Source of the DNA: Novosphingobium ovatum | Lineage (GTDB): Bacteria; Pseudomonadota; Alphaproteobacteria; Sphingomonadales; Sphingomonadaceae | Length of the DNA: 64,000 nucleotides | Assembly: GCF_009909235.1 (NCBI RefSeq) | Contig: NZ_JAAAPO010000006.1 | Coordinates: 1 to 64,000 of the forward strand | Direction of reading: 5' to 3' | Shown: positions 51,445-58,903 of the stretch, piece by piece | Layout of the letters: every line of letters begins with the position of its first letter | How positions within the stretch are numbered: the stretch's first letter is position 1 | Position numbers and translations under genes: made by a program | The notes under the pieces: generated by a model | What the model was told of the DNA's origin: nothing | Database searches by the model: none | Seen by the model: only the letters and a program-made list of their open reading frames with translations

Positions 51445-52191
51445 TCAGCCCGCGATTTCGCCGTTGTCGATGACGATATTGGTGCCCGTAATGTGCCGCC
51501 CATCCTCACAGGCCAGATACAGCACCATGTTGGCGATATCGATCGGTTGGCCCATGCCGTGGTTCTGGATCTGGTCCAGCCCGGCGCTGTCCTGCGGCAA
51601 TTGCGCCAATGCCTGCGCGGTCATCGGCGTGACAATCCCGCCCGGCGCGATCGAGTTGCAGCGGATGCGATAATTCTGTTCGCGGCAATGAATGGCGATC
51701 GACTTGGTCATGCCGATCACGCCAGCTTTGGCCCCTGCATAGGCGGGGATGGTGCTGATGCCCTTCATCCCCCCGACCGAAGCCATGTTGATGATCGAGC
51801 CCGACCCGTCCTTGCTCATATGCGGGATCGCGGCCTGACAGCCCAGAAAGGTGCCTGCCAGCATCACGTCCACCTGCAGGCGGAATTCGTCATAGGGCAG
51901 CGTTTCAACCGTGCCAAAGCGCACCAGACCGGCGTTGTTCACCAGCGTGTCCAGCCGGCCATAACGGGCGATGGTCTGCGCCACGACCTCGTGCCAGCGC
52001 GCCTCGTCGCGCACGTCCTGTTCCAGAAACAGCGCGTCGGGCAATTCGGCCGCCACCGCGCGGCCCAGATCGGCCTGCATGTCGGTGATCACCACCTTGG
52101 CCCCCTCGCGCGCCAGCACACGGGCGTCTTCCGCCCCCAATCCCGAAGCCCCGCCGGTGATCAGCGCGACCTTGCCTTGCATCTTGCCCAT
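51445..52191 (-). CDS. SDR-family dehydrogenase
   Basis: 248 residues. TGGASGLGAEDARVLA binds NAD(P), NNAG is at residue 90, Ser precedes the YAGAK active-site pair (AYAGAKAGVIG), and NSIAPGGIVTPM follows. Classical SDR. It probably oxidises an alcohol intermediate. It lies 28 bp after the double SnoaL gene, on the same strand. Confidence 0.9.
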   Translation of the reverse strand: MGKMQGKVALITGGASGLGAEDARVLAREGAKVVITDMQADLGRAVAAELPDALFLEQDVRDEARWHEVVAQTIARYGRLDTLVNNAGLVRFGTVETLPYDEFRLQVDVMLAGTFLGCQAAIPHMSKDGSGSIINMASVGGMKGISTIPAYAGAKAGVIGMTKSIAIHCREQNYRIRCNSIAPGGIVTPMTAQALAQLPQDSAGLDQIQNHGMGQPIDIANMVLYLACEDGRHITGTNIVIDNGEIAG

Positions 52192-52218
52192 GTCTTTTAT
52201 CCTTGTCTGGCGTGAAAT

Positions 52219-53298
52219 TCAGGCGGCAACCGCGTTCAGGCTGTGCCAATGGGCATAGACTGGATCGCCTTTGCCGAACTGGCCCCAATTGGTCAGCGCC
52301 TCGTAAAAGCCGCCGCGTTCCAGCGACGTGGGGTGGGTGGTGTTCCAGTCGGTGACGAAGGTACGGTTGCGGATCAACCACTTGCCGTCACGCCGGACAT
52401 AACGGTCCAGATAGCGCCCGCCGGTCATGATATCCTGCCCGTTCATCACCATATGGGCCAGCGCGTAATGCTCGCCCACGGCCTCGTCACCGTTGATTTC
52501 AAACCATTCATTGGCCACCGAATGAAAGCACAGGTCCAGTTGCGTGCTGACAAAGGCGCAGATCTGGCGGGCAAATTCCGCGCCGCTGCCATTGACCGCG
52601 CCGGTCACCACCACCGAATCCTCACTGAAAATCGAGGCCAGCAGCGCTTCATCGGCACGGTCCACCCCGCGGGCATAAGCCATGCACAGGTCATGCAATT
52701 CGGCACGGGCCAGCGCGTTCAGGATCTGCGTTTCGCTGGGATCGGTCATGATTGGCTCTCCAGAATGTGAAGCTTGGGCCGCCGCCTCGGCGGCATACAG
52801 CGCCAGGACGGCACGGCCCGGATCGGCGGCACGCTTGGCCCCCTGCGCCACGTAATGCGCCAGATCGGCCGCGCCATCGCCGCGCTGGGCGGTGTTTGGG
52901 CGGTTGGTATTGCCCTCGATCACATATTGGCGATGCGTGATGCGCCATTGGCCATCGATACAGGCGTGCCGGTCCAGATAGCGGCCCAGCACCATGCGCT
53001 GGGTCTGGGCGTCCTCGACATGGGCGATGACATAGGATTCGGATACCGCCCGGTCGCCATCCACCTTGATCCAGCAATTGCAGGTGCGGTGGGTGGTGGG
53101 CGGCGCGTCCTTTTGCGCCTGCGCCAGAATGGCCACCAGCGTTTCGGCAGGGCCAGCGTAAAAGCCGTAATCCACCGTTGCGCCTGGATGATAGGCCGCG
53201 CCCAGCAAAGTGGCATCGGCCCGGTCGACGCCACGACTGTGAATGGCCAGCGTGTTCAGGATCTGATCGCGCGCAGCCAGTGTCTGCAATGTCGGCAT
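52219..53298 (-). CDS. Tandem SnoaL-like protein: two NTF2-fold domains in one frame
   Basis: 359 residues. Domain 1 (about 1-165) has HSRGVDRADATLL and GRYLDRHACIDGQWRITHR. Domain 2 (from about 184) repeats the pattern as YARGVDRADEALLASIF and GRYLDRYVRRDGKWLIRNR. A second ATG at 52749 (codon 184) has its own GGAGAG, so domain 2 can also be made alone. Start ATG 53298 follows GGGAA. Single-domain SnoaL genes are the norm, so this is a duplication fused in frame. Dehydratase/isomerase-type function is likely. Confidence 0.8.
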   Translation of the reverse strand: MPTLQTLAARDQILNTLAIHSRGVDRADATLLGAAYHPGATVDYGFYAGPAETLVAILAQAQKDAPPTTHRTCNCWIKVDGDRAVSESYVIAHVEDAQTQRMVLGRYLDRHACIDGQWRITHRQYVIEGNTNRPNTAQRGDGAADLAHYVAQGAKRAADPGRAVLALYAAEAAAQASHSGEPIMTDPSETQILNALARAELHDLCMAYARGVDRADEALLASIFSEDSVVVTGAVNGSGAEFARQICAFVSTQLDLCFHSVANEWFEINGDEAVGEHYALAHMVMNGQDIMTGGRYLDRYVRRDGKWLIRNRTFVTDWNTTHPTSLERGGFYEALTNWGQFGKGDPVYAHWHSLNAVAA

Positions 53299-53310
53299 AG
53301 GGTTCCCGTG

Positions 53311-53338
53311 AAAAAAGACCCCGGTCTTTCGACCGGGG
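53311..53338 (-). terminator. Intrinsic terminator after the TonB receptor, before the double SnoaL gene
   Basis: On the minus strand CCCCGGTC-GAAA-GACCGGGG, an 8-bp perfect stem with a GNRA loop, is followed by TCTTTTTT. It is an excellent intrinsic terminator just downstream of the TonB stop, yet only 13 bp upstream of the double-SnoaL ATG, so it may act as an attenuator between the two. Confidence 0.85.
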
Positions 53339-53353
53339 CAAGGGAGGATAACG

Positions 53354-55705
53354 TCAGTATTCCGCCTTGAAGGACACGCCGAACATGCGCGGCTGCGCAT
53401 AGTTCGTCAGGCCCAGCGTGCCGGGCGCATCGAACACCGAATTGATGTAGCGATTGTCCAGCAGGTTGGTCGCCCACAGGCTGACGGTGTAGTGGTCGCG
53501 GATCTTCAGATCGAAGTTGGCGTTGACGATGTGTTGCGGCTGCACCCGTGCACGCGGCGTATCGATGATCGAGGTCAGCAGCTTTTCGCCGGTAAAGGCA
53601 TAGTTGAACGCCAACCGCGCCATCACGGTGTCGCTGACCGGAGCTTCATACGAAGCGCCCAGCGTCGCGGCCCATTCCGGCGCGTTCTGCAGCCGCTTGC
53701 CCGCCAGGCTGGTCGTGGCGCCGCTGGGCAGCAGATAGTCGAACTGGCTGTACTTGGCATCCAGATAGGCCAGCGAGCTGGTGATCTGCAGCCCGCGCGT
53801 CGGGGCCAGCGTCAGTTCGGCCTCGAACCCGCGAATGCGCGAACGGGCCGCGTTCAGGATGGTGTTGCCCTGAACCAGACTGGCGCCCGACCCGACAAAG
53901 TAGATCTGTGCCAACTGCATCCCGCGATAGCTGGTGTTGAACACCGACAGGTTGGCGCGCACCGTGCGGTCCAGAAACTCGCTCTTGATGCCCGCCTCAA
54001 AGGTGTCAACATGCTCGGGGTTATAGGGCCCCAGATCCTGCTCGATACCGATGCGGCCGGTGTAGCCGCCCGATTTGAAGCCGCGCGCCCAATAGCCGTA
54101 CAGCATCACGTCCGGCGCGACCTTGTAGTCAAAGCCCAGCTTCCAGCCGACATTGTCCCAGCTTTTCGTGCCGCGCTTGGGCGCGACCACGCCCAGAACC
54201 GTATTGGCCACACCCGTGGGCGAGGTGCCGTCGAAGGTGGTCACCCCACCCAGCGCCAGGCTGGTCAGCGTCGAGGCCAGCATCGAGGTGCGCTCATGGC
54301 TGAAGCGGACACCGGCCTGCAGGCGCAGATTGTCGGTCACCTTGAAATAGCTTTGCATGAAAGCCGAGATCGACTCGTTGTCCTGATCCTGCAGGTTGCG
54401 CTGATACAGGCCGGTCAGCCCCTTGGTGACAGTGCCGGTGGTCATGTCATAGGTCGCGCCGCCGGCAAAATCGATGCGCAGATCCTGATAGTGATCATAG
54501 TGATCCTTGAGGAAGAACCCGCCCAGCGTCACGTTGATCCGGTCGGACAGTTTGAAATCACTGCGCAATTCCTGGCTGAACTGCCACCCGCGTGTGCCAC
54601 GGCGGGTGTCGATCAGGAACACCGGCGTACCGTCCTGATCGGTATATTCGAACAGCTTGAACTTCTTGTACCCCGTGACCGAAGTCAGATCGCCCAGCGC
54701 CGTATCCGACAGCTTCATCGTCAGACCGATGCGATAGGTGTCCATGTTCGACAGGTCGGGCGTATCGCCCAGCGCACCGCCATCGCGGGCCGAATAATAT
54801 TGCGACGGGGCAACACAGCGGCTGCCCGCAGGGGCGCAGGGCGAGGTGTACATGCCACGAAAACCGGCGGGCACATATTCGGCCTCACCGGGCAGATCGC
54901 CCGCCACGACGATGGGCGAGCCATTGCGCGCCATGTCATATTCGGCCGTCAGCGTGCCGTCGAAATTGCCCGACTGATGGCGCAACGAACCGCGGAACAG
55001 CGTCACATCGCGGCGGCCCATGTCGCGGCCATCGACCACGTTGGTGACATAGCCATCGCGCTGGTCATGGCTGATGCCAAAGCGCGCCGCCCAACCCTCG
55101 CCCAGCGGCGTATTCAGCACCGCGCTGGCGGTCAGGTGGTTGTAATTGCCATAGCTCAGATCAACCTTGCCGCCCAACTTGCCCATCTTGGGCTGTTGAT
55201 TCAACACGTTGACCACGCCACCGGTGGTGTTCGCGCCAAACAGCGTGCCCTGCGGCCCGCGCAGGATCTCGATCCGTTCGACGTCAAACAGGTCCAGCAA
55301 CGCGCCCATCGAGAAATATTGCGGCACGCCATCGACCACGATGCCCACCGTGTTGCCCGCATAGGGGTCAGGCTCGATCACGCCGATGCCACGGATGGTG
55401 AACACGGCGGTATTGGGCGTGTTCGAAAAGGTGCCGATCTCAACGTTGGGCACCGATCCTTGCAGGCCCTGCAGGTTGACGGCATGCATTGCCTCGACCT
55501 GCGCGGCGCCCACGGCCGCAACCGAGATCGGCACGTCCTGCAATTTTTCGGCGCGTTTTTGCGCGGTGACGACGATTTCGGCGATGCCACCCGTAGAAGC
55601 GCCGCCCGCAGGCTGCTCTTCGGCGGCCCATACGGTCTGAGCCGACGCAGCCATAGCAACGGCCGACAGGCCGCAAATCCAGCGGATCTTGGTATATTTT
55701 GTCAT
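53354..55705 (-). CDS. TonB-dependent outer-membrane receptor
   Basis: 783 residues. The signal peptide ends in AASAQTVWAAE. A TonB box-like EIVVTAQKR is followed by the plug domain (VERIEILRGPQGTLFGANTT) and a 22-strand barrel ending in FGVSFKAEY with terminal aromatic residue. ATG 55705 follows GGGAGGGGG. It imports a scarce or bulky substrate, probably the compound the following SnoaL, SDR and Rieske enzymes degrade. Confidence 0.93.
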   Translation of the reverse strand: MTKYTKIRWICGLSAVAMAASAQTVWAAEEQPAGGASTGGIAEIVVTAQKRAEKLQDVPISVAAVGAAQVEAMHAVNLQGLQGSVPNVEIGTFSNTPNTAVFTIRGIGVIEPDPYAGNTVGIVVDGVPQYFSMGALLDLFDVERIEILRGPQGTLFGANTTGGVVNVLNQQPKMGKLGGKVDLSYGNYNHLTASAVLNTPLGEGWAARFGISHDQRDGYVTNVVDGRDMGRRDVTLFRGSLRHQSGNFDGTLTAEYDMARNGSPIVVAGDLPGEAEYVPAGFRGMYTSPCAPAGSRCVAPSQYYSARDGGALGDTPDLSNMDTYRIGLTMKLSDTALGDLTSVTGYKKFKLFEYTDQDGTPVFLIDTRRGTRGWQFSQELRSDFKLSDRINVTLGGFFLKDHYDHYQDLRIDFAGGATYDMTTGTVTKGLTGLYQRNLQDQDNESISAFMQSYFKVTDNLRLQAGVRFSHERTSMLASTLTSLALGGVTTFDGTSPTGVANTVLGVVAPKRGTKSWDNVGWKLGFDYKVAPDVMLYGYWARGFKSGGYTGRIGIEQDLGPYNPEHVDTFEAGIKSEFLDRTVRANLSVFNTSYRGMQLAQIYFVGSGASLVQGNTILNAARSRIRGFEAELTLAPTRGLQITSSLAYLDAKYSQFDYLLPSGATTSLAGKRLQNAPEWAATLGASYEAPVSDTVMARLAFNYAFTGEKLLTSIIDTPRARVQPQHIVNANFDLKIRDHYTVSLWATNLLDNRYINSVFDAPGTLGLTNYAQPRMFGVSFKAEY

Positions 55706-55749
55706 GTTTCCCCCTCCCAAGGGTGTTGGCCTGAGCGTTGTTTCTAAAT

Positions 55750-55769
55750 AACAGTCCAACCGGAATGTT
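55750..55769. promoter_or_regulatory. Palindromic operator between TonB receptor and TetR gene
   Basis: The site reads AACATTCCGGTTGGACTGTT on the minus strand, matching the 51372 site at 18 of 20 positions. It lies in the 165-bp divergent gap, 45 bp upstream of the TonB ATG. The adjacent TetR is the likely binder. Confidence 0.72.
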
Positions 55770-55870
55770 TTTTCACACCCCGCTTGCGCCGCCTACTGAA
55801 CCTTTGCACAGGTGACAGAAGCTGCGTCAGGGCGATGCACGTCAGACAGAATCACGATATAAGGCCGCTC

Positions 55871-56536
55871 ATGTCTCCACCGACGATGCAACAACGCATG
55901 CTGCGCGCACTGATACCGGCCGATCTGGCCGCCGATCCGCAAAGCTGGCAGCAGCAAAAAAGCGCGCGCACCCGTCTGCAATTGATCGAAGCCGGGATCG
56001 ATTGTCTGCTGGAAGGCGGTTATGCCGGGCTGACCACGCACAAGGCCGCCGCCCGCGCCGGCGTGTCACGCGGGGCGATGCAGCACCATTTCACCACGCG
56101 CATGACGCTGGTGGCGGCGGTGGTGGACCATGTGTTCTATGCCCGGATGCGCCTGTTTCTGGAGGATTATCTGGGCCAGATCAGCGAGGCAGGCGAAGAG
56201 CAGCTGGTCGCCATTGCCACTCAGGCGCACTGGCGCAGCGTCCAGACCCGCGAATATGCCGCCTATTTGGAACTGGCCGTTGCGGCGCGCAGCGATGCTG
56301 AATTGCTGGAACATTTCGGCCCCGCCGCCCGGCGTTACGATCAGGTCTGGGTGGCAGAGATGATCGAATCTTTTCCCCAATGGCGCGACCACTGGGAAGA
56401 GATGAAGCTGGCCAACGATCTGGCGGTGGCGGCCCATATGGGCATGTCAATCATGGGCGACGTGCTGGGCCCGGAGCGCATTGCGCGCCTGAACCAGCTG
56501 ATCGCGCAGGTGCTCAAAGGGTTGTACGGCGACTAA
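55871..56536 (+). CDS. TetR-family regulator of the TonB/Rieske cluster
   Basis: 221 residues from ATG 55871. The HTH lies at about residues 30-75: GYAGLTTHKAAARAGVSRGA, then MQHHFTTRMTLVAAVV. Divergent from the TonB receptor across a palindromic operator that recurs before the Rieske gene, so it is proposed to repress both. An upstream ATG (about 55835) would add a few non-TetR residues. Confidence 0.87.
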   Translation: MSPPTMQQRMLRALIPADLAADPQSWQQQKSARTRLQLIEAGIDCLLEGGYAGLTTHKAAARAGVSRGAMQHHFTTRMTLVAAVVDHVFYARMRLFLEDYLGQISEAGEEQLVAIATQAHWRSVQTREYAAYLELAVAARSDAELLEHFGPAARRYDQVWVAEMIESFPQWRDHWEEMKLANDLAVAAHMGMSIMGDVLGPERIARLNQLIAQVLKGLYGD

Positions 56537-56641
56537 ACGCCGGGCCGGATAGGGCCACGCGCGACAACGCGCGCAGCCCTTGGGAGGAAAGGCTGCACGC
56601 GCGCCATACCCCCTCCGCCAAGGGGGCAAGACTGTCGTCTG

Positions 56642-56977
56642 TCAGAGCGTCGCGGCAGTACCGATCAGCCCGCAGGCCACCACCAACAGCCCGATCCGCG
56701 CCCAGCTGGCCGTTTCACCCAGCAGCGTGGTGGCGACCAGAATGGTCCCCAGCGGCACCAGCGCCGCCAGCACCGGCAGGATCAGCGAAAGCGCCACGCC
56801 CGACTGGATCAGCCGAGCCAGCATGTAGAACGAGGCGGTATAGACCGCGATGCAGGCCGCCGTCCAAACTGGCACCTGAAACCCTTGCGTGCGCCCCAGC
56901 AAGGCGCCACCGGCCACCTGCGTCACCACCACAAAAGCCACCATCACGACCGTGCGCGTCATCGAAGCTGTCAGCAT
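56642..56977 (-). CDS. Small DMT/SMR-like four-helix transporter
   Basis: 111 residues, four hydrophobic helices, the size of SMR (EmrE-type) proteins; GLIGTAATL ends the last helix. The glutamate typical of EmrE helix 1 is not apparent in the first helix (MVAFVVVTQVAGGAL), so it may be a half-EamA or SMR relative with another function. GGGAGA precedes ATG 56977. Convergent with TetR. Confidence 0.7.
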   Translation of the reverse strand: MLTASMTRTVVMVAFVVVTQVAGGALLGRTQGFQVPVWTAACIAVYTASFYMLARLIQSGVALSLILPVLAALVPLGTILVATTLLGETASWARIGLLVVACGLIGTAATL

Positions 56978-57007
56978 ATTCTCTCCCGTTTTTGTGTTTT
57001 ATGCCGT

Positions 57008-57442
57008 CTATTCCACCAGCATCGTGCGATAGGTGCGGCGCTGAAACAGCCAGCCCTCGCCCGCGCGAACCAGTTCGTCGTCATAGCGCCCCCGCACCCG
57101 CAGCCGCTTGCCACTGGTGGGATCGTCAAAAATCTCGCTGGTATAGACCACCGCTGTGGCCGTATCGCCCTCGACCACGATGCTGCCGGGGGTGGCGACA
57201 TAGATCATCGGCTTGGTGCAATTGTCCAAGCCATAGACCTTCATCGAACCAACCCAGCCCTCGACGATCGCCGCCTTGCCGGAAAAACCGCCCAGATCAG
57301 GGAATTCGGGCAAGGCCCAATAGGCATCGTCCGTCCAGGTCGCCCCCCACAGATCCGCATCACGGGTCATCACCCCATGCGCATAGGTCTCGATCAATTC
57401 CCGGATGGCGACGCGATCAGCCAGCGGCCCGCGAAAGCTCAT
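57008..57442 (-). CDS. SnoaL-like protein
   Basis: 144 residues, NTF2 fold of the SnoaL_4 group. The opening is ADRVAIRELIETYAHGVMTR, then DADLWGATWTDDAYW and the ending LRVRGRYDDELVRAGEGWLF. Upstream GGGAGAGG fixes the start. It lies 30 bp before the DMT/SMR gene on the same strand. Confidence 0.82.
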   Translation of the reverse strand: MSFRGPLADRVAIRELIETYAHGVMTRDADLWGATWTDDAYWALPEFPDLGGFSGKAAIVEGWVGSMKVYGLDNCTKPMIYVATPGSIVVEGDTATAVVYTSEIFDDPTSGKRLRVRGRYDDELVRAGEGWLFQRRTYRTMLVE

Positions 57443-57495
57443 GATGCCTCTCCCTGTCTGTTCCGCGACCGGTATGGAGCGCGGATAAAACCGTT

Positions 57496-57530
57496 ACGAC
57501 CCCGCCTTTTTGTGGGTTTCGCGGGGCCGT
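57496..57530 (-). terminator. Terminator after the SDR gene
   Basis: On the minus strand ACGGCCCCGC pairs with GCGGGGTCGT over ten positions (one G-T) with a 15-nt loop holding AAAAA, and AACGGTTTTATCC follows. It ends the SDR transcript (57,546) before the SnoaL gene at 57,442. Confidence 0.6.
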
Positions 57531-57545
57531 AATCTATGTAGCGGA

Positions 57546-58313
57546 TTATTGCGCGGTCAGGCCGCCATCGACGACAAATTCGCCGCCCGTGACATAGCCC
57601 GCCGCGTCGCTGGCCAGAAACGCCACCATCTGGGCGATGTCATCGGGCTCGCCCATGCGCCCCATCGGGATCGAGGCGTTGATCGCGTCATACTGCGCCG
57701 GATTGTCGCGGATCGCCACCTGCTGCATCTCGGTCCAGATCACGCCGGGGTGCACCGAATTGACGCGGATGCCTTCACGCGCCCATTCCATCGCCAGCGA
57801 TTTGCTCAGCAGGCGCACGCCGCCCTTGCTGGCGGCATAGGCGCTGGCCCCGCCAATCCCCACCAACCCCGCAACCGACGAGATATTGACCACCGAAGCA
57901 CCCTTGGGCGTATCGGCCGCCGCCGCGCGCAATGCCGGCAAAGCCGCGCGGCAGCCCAGATAGACGCTGGACAGATTGACCTCGATCTGCCGGGTCCAGT
58001 CCTCGGGTTCCAGAATTTCGATCTTGTGCAGCACAGCAATGCCCGCATTGTTGACCAGCACGTTCAGGCGCGGACCGACCGCGGCCATCACCGCGTCCCA
58101 ACTGGCGCGGTCGGTAACGTTATGGGCCATGCCATGCGCGTCATGACCATCAGCGCGCAATTCGGCGGCGCGCGCCTGTGCGGCATCGCCATCCAGATCG
58201 GTCAGCCACACCGTATGCCCGGTCAGCGCCAAACGGCGCGCCATGGCAAAACCCAGCCCCGCAGCCGAAGCCGCACCTGTGACCAACGCAATCCTGTTAT
58301 CCGACATTGTCAT
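57546..58313 (-). CDS. SDR-family dehydrogenase with extended cofactor loop
   Basis: 255 residues. The nucleotide motif is TGAASAAGLGFAMA, which is two residues longer than the usual TGxxxGxG; NNAG, SSVAG, the YAASK pair and NSVHPGVIWTEM follow normally. Active-site residues are intact. It follows the next SnoaL gene by 17 bp on the same strand. It probably oxidises an alcohol to a ketone. Confidence 0.88.
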   Translation of the reverse strand: MTMSDNRIALVTGAASAAGLGFAMARRLALTGHTVWLTDLDGDAAQARAAELRADGHDAHGMAHNVTDRASWDAVMAAVGPRLNVLVNNAGIAVLHKIEILEPEDWTRQIEVNLSSVYLGCRAALPALRAAAADTPKGASVVNISSVAGLVGIGGASAYAASKGGVRLLSKSLAMEWAREGIRVNSVHPGVIWTEMQQVAIRDNPAQYDAINASIPMGRMGEPDDIAQMVAFLASDAAGYVTGGEFVVDGGLTAQ

Positions 58314-58330
58314 TCTTTCTGCTTGAAAAA

Positions 58331-58843
58331 TCAGGCGGTAGCCAGCCAGTCGCGCTGGCTGGAACGATCGGCGGCACCGTGGCCGCCCAACAACGCGCCG
58401 GGGATGCGCGCCAGGTAATGCTCACTGGCGGGGTCTGATCGCACCCAATCGATCAGCTCGCTGCGATGGGCGATCTTCCACACGCCATCGCGCTGTTCAT
58501 AACGATCGACATAACGGCCCGCGATGATCAGGTCGGTCGGCACGCCATCGTCCTCCACCCGGTGCCAGGCAAAGTAATAGACTTCGCCAAAAGCGCGCGG
58601 CCCGTCCAGATCAATATTGATCTGGCCCAGCATATGCAGGTTTGCCTGATGATCGGCCAGCATCGTTTGGGCAAAGTCTACGAATTCCGCCCCCGGCCCC
58701 TGATAAAAGCCATAATCGGTGGTGGAATCAGGCCAGAACACGCCCTTCATCAGATCGGCATCGCGCCGGTCCAGCCCACGCATATAGGCCCCCGAAAGGG
58801 CACGGATCTCATCGCGGGCGATCAGGGCTTCGATCTTGTCCAT
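58331..58843 (-). CDS. SnoaL-like protein
   Basis: 170 residues. ALSGAYMRGLDRRDADLMKG and GRYVDRYEQRDGVWKIAHR are the SnoaL_4 signatures shared with the genes at 49396 and 52219, and LIDWVRSDPAS repeats the 49396 protein's LIDWARTDPAA. ATG 58843 follows AGGA. It lies 60 bp downstream of the second TonB receptor. Confidence 0.83.
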   Translation of the reverse strand: MDKIEALIARDEIRALSGAYMRGLDRRDADLMKGVFWPDSTTDYGFYQGPGAEFVDFAQTMLADHQANLHMLGQINIDLDGPRAFGEVYYFAWHRVEDDGVPTDLIIAGRYVDRYEQRDGVWKIAHRSELIDWVRSDPASEHYLARIPGALLGGHGAADRSSQRDWLATA

Positions 58844-58903
58844 GGGGGTCCTGCGGCAAAGAGGATCGGGCGCCATGCCATCGCACAGCGCCCGAAAGGA
58901 GGA

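Noticed and set aside
53492..55747. 751-codon plus-strand reading frame
   Set aside because: Antisense to the first TonB receptor, low-complexity composition, no ribosome site.
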